DNA of 64,000 nucleotides from JAEEJA01 sp036343175 (lineage in GTDB: Bacteria > Bacillota > Clostridia > Lachnospirales > Lachnospiraceae): the NCBI GenBank assembly GCA_036343175.1, contig JAZASR010000006.1:1-64000 (forward strand), in the 5' to 3' direction. Below the pieces are notes generated by a model. It searched no databases and had not been told where the DNA came from. It was given only the letters and a program-made list of their open reading frames with translations. Positions 32,667 through 42,889 of the stretch are shown here, in pieces (position 1 is the stretch's first letter; each line of letters begins with the position of its first letter). The position numbers and the translations under genes were made by a program.

Positions 32667-35510
32667 ATGTCAAAACACGAAGAATTAAAGAAATATATAA
32701 AGATAAGAGGTGCATCCGAGCATAATCTCAGGAATATAAGCATCGATATTCCGCGTGAAAGCTTTGTAGTCATAACCGGTCTGTCGGGGTCCGGTAAATC
32801 ATCCCTTGCATTTGATACAATATATGCAGAGGGTCAGAGAAGATACATGCAGTCCCTGTCTTCATATGCAAGGCAGTTTTTAGGTCAGATGGAAAAACCG
32901 GAGGTCGAGTCTATAGAGGGACTTCCGCCGGCAATATCGATCGATCAGAAATCTACAAACAGGAACCCAAGGTCTACAGTCGGAACAGTTACTGAGATTT
33001 ATGATTATCTGAGACTGCTCTTCTCAAGGACCGGTATTCCCCACTGTCCGAATTGCGGCAGGGAGATCCATAAACAGACCGTGGATATGATCGCGGATGA
33101 TATTCTGAGCATGGAAGAGAAGACTAAGATCATGATACTTGCCCCTGTAGTGCGCGGGAGGAAGGGTACACATGAAAAGGTCCTGAAAAGCGCTGTAAAG
33201 AGTGGATATCTTCGAGCCGTTATCGATGGCAATACTTACGATCTCGATAGTGAAGATATAAAACTTGAGAAGAATAAAAAGCATGATATAGACATAGTTG
33301 TCGACAGGCTCGTAGTTCGCGATGGTATAAGGTCAAGAATTGTTGATTCTCTGGAAAGCGCATTAAAACTTGGCGAAGGTCTTACGAGAGTTCAGGTCCC
33401 CGGTGGTGAGCTGAGGAACTATTCCCAGTCATTTTCCTGCCCTTATTGCGGTATCAGCATAGATGAGATAGAACCAAGAAGCTTTTCATTCAACAATCCG
33501 TACGGCGCCTGTCCGACCTGTTCCGGTATAGGCTTCAAGATGGAATTTGACGTGGATATGATCGTCCCTGATGATTCTTTAAGCATTTCCAAAGGAGCGA
33601 TATATGCGCCGGGCTGGATGAGCGCATCTGATCCTTCTTCATTCAGCGGAGCATTGCTTTCTGCTATGGCTTTAAAATATGGATTCAGTCTTGATACTCC
33701 TTACAGGGACTATCCTCAAAAAGTGAAGGATATGATAATGTATGGTACCAATGGAGAGAAGGTTGAAGTACATTATGTTGGACAGCGCGGAAGAGGGGTT
33801 TACAATATCGCTTTTGAAGGAGTTATCGCAAATCTTAAAGAGAGATACAGAATGACATCTTCAGATACAGCAAAGAAAGAATACGAATCCTTCATGCAGA
33901 TAACCCCATGCCCGGACTGTAAAGGCAAAAGATTAAAGCCTGAAGCGCTGGCTGTTACTGTCGGCGGTAAGAATATTTCCGAGCTTACCGATATGAGCAT
34001 AGACCAGCTGTCCTCATTCATGGATAACCTTGAAATGACAGACAGACAGAAACTTATCGGACATATGATCTTAAAAGAGATCCATTCCAGGCTTGGATTT
34101 ATGGTCCAGGTAGGTTTAGGGTATCTCACCCTTTCAAGATATGCTGCATCTTTATCAGGCGGTGAGGCACAGAGGATCAGGCTTGCCACTCAGATCGGTT
34201 CCGGCCTTGTAGGAGTTGCATATATCCTTGATGAGCCAAGCATAGGTCTTCATCAGAGGGACAATGACAAACTGCTCGAAGCCCTGAAGTCCCTGCGTGA
34301 TCTCGGCAATTCTCTGATAGTCGTGGAGCATGATGAAGACACGATGTTTGCGGCGGATTATATCGTCGACATCGGCCCCGCAGCCGGAGAGCATGGCGGA
34401 CAGGTAGTTGCCGCCGGGACTGCTTCTGATATCATGAAATGTAAGGATTCTCTTACCGGGGATTATCTGAGCGGCAGAAAGAAAATACCGGTACCTGAAG
34501 AGAGACGTAAGCCAACTGGCTGGATCGAGGTAAGAGGAGCCCGTCAGAATAACCTTAAAAATATCAATGTAAAGTTCCCGCTTGGCATCATGACTGTTGT
34601 TACCGGCGTATCGGGTTCGGGAAAGAGCTCTCTTGTCAATGAGATCTTATATAAAGCATTGGCAAGGAAGCTGAACCATGCCCGTTTTCCGGCGGGAGAA
34701 TATAAGGACATCGTGGGTACGGAAGCGCTCGACAAGATCATTAACATCGATCAGTCGCCGATCGGTCGTACCCCAAGATCCAATCCGGCTACATATACAG
34801 GAATGTTCGATATCATAAGGGAACTGTTTGCCATGACGCCTGATGCAAAGATGCGGGGATATGGGAAGGGCAGATTCTCATTCAACGTAAAGGGCGGCAG
34901 ATGTGAGAACTGCGGCGGTGACGGCATCATAAAGATAGAGATGAACTTCCTTCCCGACGTCTATGTTCCATGTGAACAGTGCCATGGCAGACGTTATAAC
35001 CGTGAGACGCTCGATGTAAAGTATAAAGGCAAAGATATATCCGAGGTCCTCGACATGACAGTTGAGGAAGCGATGTCTTTCTTTGAACCGGTAAAACAGG
35101 TATGGGTAAAGCTGAAGACATTATATGACGTAGGTCTGGGATACATGAAGCTTGGTCAGCCTGCAACAACTCTTTCCGGCGGCGAGGCACAGAGAGTAAA
35201 GCTTGCCGCGGAGCTTTCAAAGCGCGGCACCGGCAGGACGATATATGTTCTCGATGAACCGACGACAGGTCTTCACTTTGCTGATGTCGATAAGCTGATA
35301 AAGATACTCCGCAGGCTTTCAGACAGCGGAAACACGGTTATCGTGATAGAACATAATCTGGATGTCATAAAGACCGCGGATTACATAGTTGACTTAGGAC
35401 CTGAAGGAGGGGAAGGCGGCGGAACAGTAGTTGCATCCGGCACCCCGGAAGAAATATGCAGATGCAGAAAGAGCTGGACAGGAAAGTATCTTAAAGCGAA
35501 ACTGAAATAA
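32667..35510 (+). CDS. uvrA: Excinuclease ABC subunit A
   Basis: A 947-residue damage-recognition ATPase of nucleotide excision repair. Seen: two ABC ATPase modules, Walker A GLSGSGKSSLAFD near 32 and GVSGSGKSSLVNEIL near 648, each with a long insertion. Signatures SLSGGEAQRIRLA (about 492) and TLSGGEAQRVKLA (about 836) are both intact. Zinc-binding Cys clusters are present: CPNCG near 126, CPYCG/CPTC near 260-290, and CENCGGDG...CEQC near 747-776. Length is normal. The ribosome site is AAAAGAGG. It stands alone; uvrB is not in the window. Confidence 0.98.
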   Translation: MSKHEELKKYIKIRGASEHNLRNISIDIPRESFVVITGLSGSGKSSLAFDTIYAEGQRRYMQSLSSYARQFLGQMEKPEVESIEGLPPAISIDQKSTNRNPRSTVGTVTEIYDYLRLLFSRTGIPHCPNCGREIHKQTVDMIADDILSMEEKTKIMILAPVVRGRKGTHEKVLKSAVKSGYLRAVIDGNTYDLDSEDIKLEKNKKHDIDIVVDRLVVRDGIRSRIVDSLESALKLGEGLTRVQVPGGELRNYSQSFSCPYCGISIDEIEPRSFSFNNPYGACPTCSGIGFKMEFDVDMIVPDDSLSISKGAIYAPGWMSASDPSSFSGALLSAMALKYGFSLDTPYRDYPQKVKDMIMYGTNGEKVEVHYVGQRGRGVYNIAFEGVIANLKERYRMTSSDTAKKEYESFMQITPCPDCKGKRLKPEALAVTVGGKNISELTDMSIDQLSSFMDNLEMTDRQKLIGHMILKEIHSRLGFMVQVGLGYLTLSRYAASLSGGEAQRIRLATQIGSGLVGVAYILDEPSIGLHQRDNDKLLEALKSLRDLGNSLIVVEHDEDTMFAADYIVDIGPAAGEHGGQVVAAGTASDIMKCKDSLTGDYLSGRKKIPVPEERRKPTGWIEVRGARQNNLKNINVKFPLGIMTVVTGVSGSGKSSLVNEILYKALARKLNHARFPAGEYKDIVGTEALDKIINIDQSPIGRTPRSNPATYTGMFDIIRELFAMTPDAKMRGYGKGRFSFNVKGGRCENCGGDGIIKIEMNFLPDVYVPCEQCHGRRYNRETLDVKYKGKDISEVLDMTVEEAMSFFEPVKQVWVKLKTLYDVGLGYMKLGQPATTLSGGEAQRVKLAAELSKRGTGRTIYVLDEPTTGLHFADVDKLIKILRRLSDSGNTVIVIEHNLDVIKTADYIVDLGPEGGEGGGTVVASGTPEEICRCRKSWTGKYLKAKLK

Positions 35511-35645
35511 GGCTGTTTTTAATCCCGCCGGCTTTAGACAATGGACTGCTCACATGAATAATAATGCATATATTTTAGACTTTTGCAGTCATTAGTTTTT
35601 CTGGAACAGTAAGATCTGTGCTTAACTTAAAAAAGGATGATGAAT

Positions 35646-36248
35646 ATGGAAAATACTAAAGAGATCCCAAAAAACTATACATTCTATGCCATGCTTTCGA
35701 GGATGAAGTATATAGAGAGATGGGCTCTTATGCGCAACTCTGTGCATGAGAACATAAGTGAGCATTCCCTCGAAACAGCGATGATAGTGCTTGGCATGGC
35801 TTTTATCGGCAATGCCAGACATGGGAAACACTACGATGCCGAGCATCTTGCAGCCTGCGCCATGTACCACGATTGCACGGAGATCATGACAGGGGATATG
35901 CCGACACCTGTCAAATATCAGAATGAAGATATCAAGTCCACCTATAAGGAGGTCGAGCGCATAGCTGCCTATACCATGATCAATAAGCTCCCTGCTGACT
36001 TAAGGTCATTTTATGAGGAGCTTATACTTCAAAAGAGCCTGTCTTCAGAGGATAAGAAGCTCATAAAGGCAGCCGACAAGATGTCGGCCCTCATAAAGTG
36101 TATAGAAGAAGAGAAGAACGGAAACACCGAGTTTTCAAAGGCTAAGGATTCAACGCTTTGTGCCATTCATAAGCTTAACTGCATCGAAGCAGAGGACTTC
36201 ATTGTTGAATTCCTTCCTGCTTACAGACTGACCCTCGATGAGTTATAG
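35646..36248 (+). CDS. YfbR-like 5'-deoxynucleotidase (HD domain)
   Basis: About 200 residues of HD-superfamily metal phosphohydrolase matching YfbR, which removes phosphate from deoxyribonucleoside 5'-monophosphates. Seen: YAMLSRMKYIERWALMRNSVHENISEHSLETA near the N-terminus, YHDCTEIMTGDMPTPVKYQN with the HD pair near residue 73, and the later KAADKMSALIKC Asp. All metal ligands appear present. Three ATGs are available (35637, 35640, 35646). AAAAGGA ends at 35637, so only 35646 has proper spacing. Confidence 0.88.
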   Translation: MENTKEIPKNYTFYAMLSRMKYIERWALMRNSVHENISEHSLETAMIVLGMAFIGNARHGKHYDAEHLAACAMYHDCTEIMTGDMPTPVKYQNEDIKSTYKEVERIAAYTMINKLPADLRSFYEELILQKSLSSEDKKLIKAADKMSALIKCIEEEKNGNTEFSKAKDSTLCAIHKLNCIEAEDFIVEFLPAYRLTLDEL

Positions 36249-36365
36249 ATCGGCGGAGCCTGGCTCTTGCCGGATAATTTTCCGTTTCTTTTTGATCCTC
36301 CCGGATGAGTTTAATATGCCGGTGCTTTTTTCAGATCCGGCCTTTAAAATTTAAGGAGCAGCATT

Positions 36366-37139
36366 ATGTTGGAAATGTATGGCGGCTTTGCCCACGTATA
36401 TGACGAGTTCATGGACAATATTCCATATGACGAGTGGACCGGGTATCTGCATGGCCTGCTTGTTGAAAACGGAGTGGAGAAGGGCACGATCCTTGATCTG
36501 GCATGCGGAACGGGAAATGTCACGAAGAGGCTTAAGGATCTGGGCTACGATATGATAGGTCTTGACCAGTCAGAGGATATGCTGGAGGAAGCATATGATA
36601 AATGTCCCGGTACTTTATTTCTGTGCCAGGATATGCGGGAAATGGACCTTTATGGAACAGTAGACGCCATAGTCTGTATATGTGATGGCATGAACTATAT
36701 GCTTACAGAGGATGACTTTGTAAAAGTCCTCAGGAAGGCAGATAATTTTCTGGAAGCCCGCGGTCTGTTTATCTTTGACTTAAAGACGGAACACTATTAT
36801 CGTGACATCCTGGGGAACAGGACAATGACCGATAACCGTGAGGATGCCAGTTATATATGGGAGAATGAATACGATGAAGAGGCTCATGAAAACAGATATC
36901 TGCTGACTACCTATGAGCAGAGATCTCCTGAAAATGAAAACCTCTTTGTGCGTACTGATGAATATCACGTTCAGCATGCCTTTGCAGCAGATGATATAAT
37001 CAGGATGGTCAGGAAGTCAGGTATGGAGCTTGTCGGCCTCTATGACGCATTTACCCATGATAAAGCGAAGGCAGATTCGGAAAGAATCTATTGTATTGCA
37101 AGGGAAACATATCAGAAGGGAAAGTATTATACCTCATGA
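36366..37139 (+). CDS. Class I SAM-dependent methyltransferase
   Basis: A 257-residue Rossmann-fold methyltransferase. Seen: FAHVYDEFMDNIPYDEW at the N-terminus, SAM-binding motif I ILDLACGTGNVTKRL (about 43-57), the acidic GLDQSEDML (motif II), and CICDGMNYML (motif IV). Small cytoplasmic methyltransferases of this shape are common next to cell-wall or unrelated genes in clostridia; the substrate cannot be read from sequence. The ribosome site is AAGGAG. Its stop overlaps the start of the next gene (ATGA at 37136-37139), so the two are translationally coupled. Confidence 0.85.
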   Translation: MLEMYGGFAHVYDEFMDNIPYDEWTGYLHGLLVENGVEKGTILDLACGTGNVTKRLKDLGYDMIGLDQSEDMLEEAYDKCPGTLFLCQDMREMDLYGTVDAIVCICDGMNYMLTEDDFVKVLRKADNFLEARGLFIFDLKTEHYYRDILGNRTMTDNREDASYIWENEYDEEAHENRYLLTTYEQRSPENENLFVRTDEYHVQHAFAADDIIRMVRKSGMELVGLYDAFTHDKAKADSERIYCIARETYQKGKYYTS

Positions 37140-39340
37140 AAATATATTTCAGAAATGGCATTATCATATTTGCTGCTGCCATAGCTCTTTTCATTATTTT
37201 TAATCTGGTATATCGTGATGATACTATGGATTCGACAACAGCGGGTTATGCTACTGTGCTCGATCCCATGGTCATTCATCAGAATGCGGATGAAAAGAGC
37301 AGGACAGTTAAGGATGGCGATCTGGATGTGACGATCGCAAACGGAGACAGTCTTACCATACTGTCTTCAAAAGGCGACTGGTATAAGATCTCATTTGAGA
37401 GTGATGGAAAGACATACGAGGGTTATGTTCCCAAAGTCTACGTTTCCACTATCAGTGCCAGCAAGACTGTAAAGATAACGGGAAAACTGAATAAGGACTG
37501 TTATATTAATGAAAGACCTTTTTTCTTCTCCGATCCCGTAAAAGACGGCGAATCACCGCTCGTAGTAGAAGAAGGTACTTCAGTTTCCATAGGATCTGTT
37601 GCTTTTACATCCGGTGAAAAATGGTATCTGGTATCATTCAGTCACAACGGCAATCCGTATCAGGGCTTTGCAAGGGCGGCAGATGTCGAAGTTAATTATT
37701 TTTCCGGCATCCAGGTACAGGTAAGGACAAAAGGAAATACTGTTCTTCTTAAAAAGCCGGGTACAGTAGTGCCGGTTAGCGTTGACGGACAAATGGCGGC
37801 CTTCTCAGACGGAGCTTTGCTTATTGCTACAAATATCGTGGAAAAAGACGGCATCCAGTACCTGAGAGTCGAAGGAAAGCAGGGCAGTCAGACCGCCATA
37901 GGATATATTCCTGATAACATGCTTACATTTAAGAGCATAGAGACTTATGAATATTCATCTGATACCGAAGCTGACTATGAGACTGAAAAATATGAGGATA
38001 TACTGCCTGTTGCTGAACCTGTTAAGCCTGCTCAGGTAGTCCAGCTTGTAGATAACAGTGGAAATATAACTGACAGCAGCGGAAATGTCACAAAAGCTGT
38101 TATTATTCCGGATAATAAATTTACAAAGGATCTTAAGAACCAGGGTTTTCCGGATTCTTATATATCAATATTGCTGGATCTTCACAGACAGTTCCCTTAT
38201 TGGCGTTTTGAAGCTATGGATACCGGTCTTTCCTGGAATGATGTCATAAGCCATGAGTCCAGGGTGGGATTGAATCTTATTACCAATGCCAAGGCCCCTG
38301 ATTGGAAATCACAGGCACCGGGGGCTTATGATGCTTCAACAGGAAGATATATTCCATATGATGGCTCCAGCTGGGTAACGGCTTCATTGAAGTGTGTCGA
38401 ATTCTATATGGATCCGAGAAATTTCCTTAATGCTGCCAATATCTTCATGTTCGAGAATCTTTCATATCAGAAGGAGACTCAGACAGAGGCAGGTGTTGAA
38501 AATATCCTGGTTGGTACTCCTATGGCCCATAAGTCATATACTTATAAAGACTCTGATGGAAAGAAGCACAGGACCACATATGCCAAAACATTTATGGAGG
38601 CAGCAGAAATAACCGGGGTAAGTCCGTATCATCTGGCATCAAGAGTAAAGCAGGAAGTCATAAGATCATCCACGCAGTTCTCCGGTTCTGCCGATGGCCA
38701 TAATGGATATTACAATTTCTACAATATCGGAGCGAGCAATTCTACAGTGCCGGGAGGCGCTGTCGCTAACGGGCTCAGATACGCAGCAGGCTCCGGATCG
38801 TATATGCGTCCATGGAATAATATACACAGTGCCATAATCGGCGGGGCTATGTTCATTGGCCAGAACTACATCAATATTGGCCAGAATACGCTTTATCTCC
38901 AGAAATTCAACGTAACTGAAAAAGCAACCTACAATCACCAGTATATGGGAGGCATAGAGGCACCGGCAGCAGAAAGTCTTAAGACTGCATTGGCATATGG
39001 GGCTAATATGCGCAACATGACCATTCTCTTCACCATACCTGTATACAATAATCTTCCGACAGAGATATGCCCGGCGCCTGCCGGAGACAGGCCTGCAGGA
39101 CAGGGATATGTTTATACATATACTCCGGTACAGTCTCAGCCAACACAGAGTCCTGAAAAAGCTCCTGCTCCTGCCCGACACAATAGACATAATAACGACA
39201 ATGATAATGAAGAGACTACGGATACTCATGAATCAACAGATATTAATAACCACGACAGCAGCGGATCAAAAGGTGATGAAAATGCAGAGCAGAATGGAGA
39301 AAGCGGTACTGCAACCGGTTCTTCTATAGAGGGGGAGTAA
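37136..39340 (+). CDS. SH3-domain glucosaminidase (cell-wall hydrolase)
   Basis: A protein of about 734 residues exported through an N-terminal signal anchor (hydrophobic about 8-25). After it come bacterial SH3-like repeats (about 40-120, 120-200 and 205-275), a linker, and a C-terminal GH73/LytD-type endo-beta-N-acetylglucosaminidase domain (about 330-660) containing ITGVSPYHLASRVKQEV and NGYYNFYNIGAS, which hold the usual catalytic-loop landmarks. The last 75 residues are proline-rich then very polar, resembling a wall-spanning tail. It should cut peptidoglycan glycan strands. The ATG at 37136 overlaps the methyltransferase stop; an earlier in-frame ATG (37091) would put an unlikely stretch before the signal segment. 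The cohesin-like gene starts two bases after its stop codon. Confidence 0.85.
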   Translation: MKIYFRNGIIIFAAAIALFIIFNLVYRDDTMDSTTAGYATVLDPMVIHQNADEKSRTVKDGDLDVTIANGDSLTILSSKGDWYKISFESDGKTYEGYVPKVYVSTISASKTVKITGKLNKDCYINERPFFFSDPVKDGESPLVVEEGTSVSIGSVAFTSGEKWYLVSFSHNGNPYQGFARAADVEVNYFSGIQVQVRTKGNTVLLKKPGTVVPVSVDGQMAAFSDGALLIATNIVEKDGIQYLRVEGKQGSQTAIGYIPDNMLTFKSIETYEYSSDTEADYETEKYEDILPVAEPVKPAQVVQLVDNSGNITDSSGNVTKAVIIPDNKFTKDLKNQGFPDSYISILLDLHRQFPYWRFEAMDTGLSWNDVISHESRVGLNLITNAKAPDWKSQAPGAYDASTGRYIPYDGSSWVTASLKCVEFYMDPRNFLNAANIFMFENLSYQKETQTEAGVENILVGTPMAHKSYTYKDSDGKKHRTTYAKTFMEAAEITGVSPYHLASRVKQEVIRSSTQFSGSADGHNGYYNFYNIGASNSTVPGGAVANGLRYAAGSGSYMRPWNNIHSAIIGGAMFIGQNYINIGQNTLYLQKFNVTEKATYNHQYMGGIEAPAAESLKTALAYGANMRNMTILFTIPVYNNLPTEICPAPAGDRPAGQGYVYTYTPVQSQPTQSPEKAPAPARHNRHNNDNDNEETTDTHESTDINNHDSSGSKGDENAEQNGESGTATGSSIEGE

Positions 39341-39341
39341 G

Positions 39342-40265
39342 ATGAAGCATGATAAATTCAGCAGGATCGCACATTATAAGTTACCCTGCCGCAGATCTGT
39401 GAATATTCTATTGATGATAACCCTGTCAATGATATCCATAATTGTAGCTTTAATCCCTGCAAAAGCATCCCTTGCCGCATCTGCGACCGTGGATATTTCA
39501 ACAAGTGACAATGACATCCGTAGGGGTTCTGAATTTTATCTGATAATAAAAGTACAGGCAGACGAGATAATAAATAATATTTCGGGTACTGTATTTTACG
39601 ACCCCGATCTTATGAAATTCAGGAAGGGCAGCAAAAGCATCACTGACCGGAATGGAGCATTTGTGATCTCATCTGATTATACAGGCCGCTCTGTTGAGAA
39701 AGTGACATATGCTGTGAAATTTAAGGCAAAGAAAAAAGGAAAGGCTTTAATATCATTCGGCAGTTCATTTGCGGTTACAGGCAGCGAGTCAGGACAGCTT
39801 TCTCTTTGCTGGAATGATATCAGTCTTAAGATCAAAGGGAAAAAGAAAAAGTCAGATGAGCCGCTGACTGTTACAAAAGAGGAGGCAGATCCGGACAGTG
39901 AGTCCTCTTCCTCTGAAAACGGTGAAGATATGCCGGATGATGACAGTACAGGAGATCGGTTCAATGAGGATCTGGAAACAGCTTCTGCTTCCGGAATCGA
40001 GATCGTACCATATTCCGGGCAGGACGCAGATGATGATATTATCAGCTCAGGCAGCAGTGTGGACGAGGCGCAGCAGGGCCAGGTACAGGGAGATCCATAT
40101 GCCGGCAGATCTGATAAGGGCAGAAGAATGATAATTTTGCTCTCATGCCTTACTATTGGCGTATTTATTACCGTTTTTATGATCGCACTCATCAGATATC
40201 TGAGACGAAAAGACAGGTTTGACCCGGAAGATGATCCTGATGACGATAATGAGGATGAGATCTGA
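39342..40265 (+). CDS. Exported cohesin-like domain protein with C-terminal membrane anchor
   Basis: A 307-residue protein with a signal peptide (hydrophobic about 20-45, likely cleavage after an ALA-type site near SLAASA) and a single beta-sandwich domain (about 48-165). That domain resembles cohesins: VDISTSDNDIRRGSEFYLIIKV, then FYDPDLMKFRKGS (the Y-D-P-x-L-x-F signature), then VKFKAKKKGKALISF. A long acidic Ser/Asp/Glu linker follows, then one membrane helix (about 263-285) and a short charged cytoplasmic tail. Cohesins bind dockerins in cellulosomes, but many clostridial cohesin-like domains have other roles. Its coupling to the glucosaminidase suggests a scaffold or regulator of that enzyme (inference). 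Confidence 0.65.
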   Translation: MKHDKFSRIAHYKLPCRRSVNILLMITLSMISIIVALIPAKASLAASATVDISTSDNDIRRGSEFYLIIKVQADEIINNISGTVFYDPDLMKFRKGSKSITDRNGAFVISSDYTGRSVEKVTYAVKFKAKKKGKALISFGSSFAVTGSESGQLSLCWNDISLKIKGKKKKSDEPLTVTKEEADPDSESSSSENGEDMPDDDSTGDRFNEDLETASASGIEIVPYSGQDADDDIISSGSSVDEAQQGQVQGDPYAGRSDKGRRMIILLSCLTIGVFITVFMIALIRYLRRKDRFDPEDDPDDDNEDEI

Positions 40266-40326
40266 AAGCCTGTCGGACAGCTGGCAGACATCATGAACAA
40301 AAAACTTTTCGCCTGTTGAAATCTGC

Positions 40327-40355
40327 TTGAAATTATACGGGTTCTTTATTAAAAT
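40327..40355 (+). promoter_or_regulatory. Promoter for clpC
   Basis: TTGAAA (40327-40332), a 17-base spacer and TAAAAT (40350-40355). No CtsR heptanucleotide repeat or CIRCE element is visible around it. Confidence 0.65.
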
Positions 40356-40385
40356 TGAACTATAGTTTAGTTTGGAGGAATTTAT

Positions 40386-42866
40386 ATGGCAGAGTTTACG
40401 GAAAATGCCAGAAGAGTTATAGAAAAGTCCAGGACTGTTGCTCTCTCAATGGGCCATTCCTTCGTAGGTACAGAGCATCTGCTTATTTCTCTGTCAGAGA
40501 ATAAAGGAGTTGCCTCCAAGGTCCTTCGTGAGAACGGGGTATCCAGTCTTAAGCTTAGAGAGATCATAAGTGATCTTGTGGACACCGGATCAGGTCTTAT
40601 GGTCGCAGAAAAGGGTACATTCACGCCGCGTGTGACGAGGATCATAGACAATGCGCTTGCTGCTGCTATGAAGTACGGGGCAGTCAGCGCCGGGACAGAG
40701 CATCTGCTTCTTGCCCTGATCAACGAGAATGACTGTATTGCTGTGAGACTCCTCATTACCATGGGTATTAATATTCAAAAGCTCTATGTGGATCTTGTGA
40801 CAGCGACCGGTCAGGATATCAGTACTGCCAAGAACAGCTACATGAATGCAAAGAAGGGTCAGCAGGGAAGATCCAAAACTCCTGTTCTTGACCAGTATTC
40901 CAGGGATCTTACCGGTCTTGCTTCTGAAGGAAAGCTTGATCCGGTGGCGGGACGTGATGACTGCATGGAGCGCATCGTTGAGATCCTGTGCAGAAGAACC
41001 AAGAATAATCCTTGCCTCATTGGTGAACCGGGCGTCGGCAAGACGGCGGTCGTTGAAGGTCTTGCACAGAGAATAGCCGAGGGACAGGTTCCGGAGATCA
41101 TTAAGGATAAGAGGATAGTTACTCTTGATGTCTCAGGTATGGTTGCCGGTTCCAAGTACAGAGGTGAATTTGAGGAAAGGATAAAGCGTGCCCTGAATGA
41201 AGTTAAGACGGCAGGCAATATCATCCTTTTTATAGACGAAATACATACTATAATCGGAGCTGGCGGTGCTGAAGGAGCGATCGATGCTGCCAACATCCTG
41301 AAACCGGGTCTTGCACGCGGTGAGATACAGCTTATCGGAGCTACCACTACCGAAGAATACAGAAAGCATATAGAGAAGGATACTGCGCTTGAGAGGCGTT
41401 TCCAGCCTGTTACAGTAGAAGAGCCTTCTGTAGAAGTTGCTGTTGAGATGCTCAAAGGTCTTGCGCCTGCTTATGAGGAACATCATAAGGTCAAGATATC
41501 AAATGCCGCTCTGATCGCAGCGGCGCGTATGACTTCCAGGTACGTTAATGACCGTTTTCTTCCTGATAAGGCAATAGATGCACTTGATGAAGCATGTTCC
41601 AGAAAAGTTCTTCACAGAAAGGTACAGCCTGAACTTGCCAGACTTGAAGATGAGTTCAGCCGCATGAGCCTTCGTAAGGAAAACGCCATACAGGATGGAG
41701 ATTACGACACTGCCGGAAAGATCAAAAAGATACAGCTCTCTATAAAGAGCGACATTGCAAAGCTTAAGGACAGGGAGAACAGTGATAATGAAGACTATGC
41801 AGTAGGTGAAGACGACGTAGCATATGTGGTCTGTGAGTGGACCGGTATACCTGTTCAGAAGCTTAAAGAGGGAGAAAGTGAAAGATTAAAGCATCTTGAA
41901 GATGTGCTTCATCAGAGAGTGGTAGGACAGGATGAGGCGGTCAAAGCTGTTGCCAGGGCTATCAGGCGCGGACGAACCGGACTTAAGGACCCTAACAGAC
42001 CTATAGGTTCATTCCTTTTTCTGGGACCTACCGGAGTCGGCAAGACCGAACTTTCAAAGACTCTTGCAGAAGCAGTATTTGGCAATGAAAATGACATCAT
42101 CCGTGTAGATATGTCAGAATATATGGAAAAGCAGAGCGTATCCAAGATGATCGGATCGCCGCCGGGATATGTCGGCTATGACGAGGGCGGTCAGCTTTCT
42201 GAAAAGGTGAGAAAACACCCGTATTCAGTTGTGCTTTTCGATGAGATCGAGAAAGCTCATCCTGATGTGTTCAATATTCTGCTGCAGATACTTGATGACG
42301 GTCACATAACTGATTCACAGGGAAGACGCGTAAGCTTCAAGGATACCATTATTATTATGACCAGCAATGCAGGAGCCCAGAGGATAGTTGCTCCCAAGCA
42401 TCTGGGATTCGGCACTTCCGAGGATAAGGATGCGGACTACCTACAGATGAAAGATGCTGTCATGGATGAGGTAAAGAATATCTTCAAGCCTGAATTTATT
42501 AACAGGATCGATGAGATAATAGTATTCCATATGTTAAGTCAGGAAGATATCGAGAAGATCGTAAAGATCATGCTTAACAGCCTGGCAAAGCGCATAGAGA
42601 AGGAACCCGGAATAATACTTACATGGACTGAAGCGGCAGTAAAACATCTTGCAAAGAATGGCTTTGACAAAAACTATGGCGCGAGACCTATAAGGCGTGC
42701 TATACAGACAGAAGCTATGGACGGACTTGCAGAAAGGATCATCGATGGCACCTGTACTCCGGGCTCCAAAGTGGAGCTTGATGTAAAGGAAAAAGAAAAT
42801 GATGAGCATGGCTCTGCTTCAGATACTGATAAAGACAATAAAGAGATAGTATTTAATTTTTTGTAA
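40386..42866 (+). CDS. clpC: ClpC AAA+ unfoldase
   Basis: An 826-residue Hsp100 protein that unfolds substrates for ClpP. Seen: two Clp-N repeats (about 1-145), AAA1 with Walker A GEPGVGKT near 216, the M-domain with a UVR-like segment (about 420-475), AAA2 with GPTGVGKT near 553, and Walker B VVLFDEIEKAHP. It also has the C-terminal D2-small domain and a polar tail. In Bacillus and many clostridia clpC follows ctsR-mcsA-mcsB; none of these is present here. The downstream order (small protein, then radA) keeps the classic clpC-radA proximity. The ribosome site is GGAGGAA. Confidence 0.96.
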   Translation: MAEFTENARRVIEKSRTVALSMGHSFVGTEHLLISLSENKGVASKVLRENGVSSLKLREIISDLVDTGSGLMVAEKGTFTPRVTRIIDNALAAAMKYGAVSAGTEHLLLALINENDCIAVRLLITMGINIQKLYVDLVTATGQDISTAKNSYMNAKKGQQGRSKTPVLDQYSRDLTGLASEGKLDPVAGRDDCMERIVEILCRRTKNNPCLIGEPGVGKTAVVEGLAQRIAEGQVPEIIKDKRIVTLDVSGMVAGSKYRGEFEERIKRALNEVKTAGNIILFIDEIHTIIGAGGAEGAIDAANILKPGLARGEIQLIGATTTEEYRKHIEKDTALERRFQPVTVEEPSVEVAVEMLKGLAPAYEEHHKVKISNAALIAAARMTSRYVNDRFLPDKAIDALDEACSRKVLHRKVQPELARLEDEFSRMSLRKENAIQDGDYDTAGKIKKIQLSIKSDIAKLKDRENSDNEDYAVGEDDVAYVVCEWTGIPVQKLKEGESERLKHLEDVLHQRVVGQDEAVKAVARAIRRGRTGLKDPNRPIGSFLFLGPTGVGKTELSKTLAEAVFGNENDIIRVDMSEYMEKQSVSKMIGSPPGYVGYDEGGQLSEKVRKHPYSVVLFDEIEKAHPDVFNILLQILDDGHITDSQGRRVSFKDTIIIMTSNAGAQRIVAPKHLGFGTSEDKDADYLQMKDAVMDEVKNIFKPEFINRIDEIIVFHMLSQEDIEKIVKIMLNSLAKRIEKEPGIILTWTEAAVKHLAKNGFDKNYGARPIRRAIQTEAMDGLAERIIDGTCTPGSKVELDVKEKENDEHGSASDTDKDNKEIVFNFL

Positions 42867-42889
42867 AATAAACATAGGAGGACAAAGAG

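Noticed and set aside
39677..40300. A 207-codon - strand frame opposite the cohesin-like gene
   Set aside because: Its Ser-rich product mirrors the acidic GAT/GAA-rich coding of the + strand gene, a compositional shadow.
40320..40385. CtsR or CIRCE operator upstream of clpC
   Set aside because: Looked for the GGTCAAA-type tandem and for TTAGCACTC-N9-GAGTGCTAA; neither is present.
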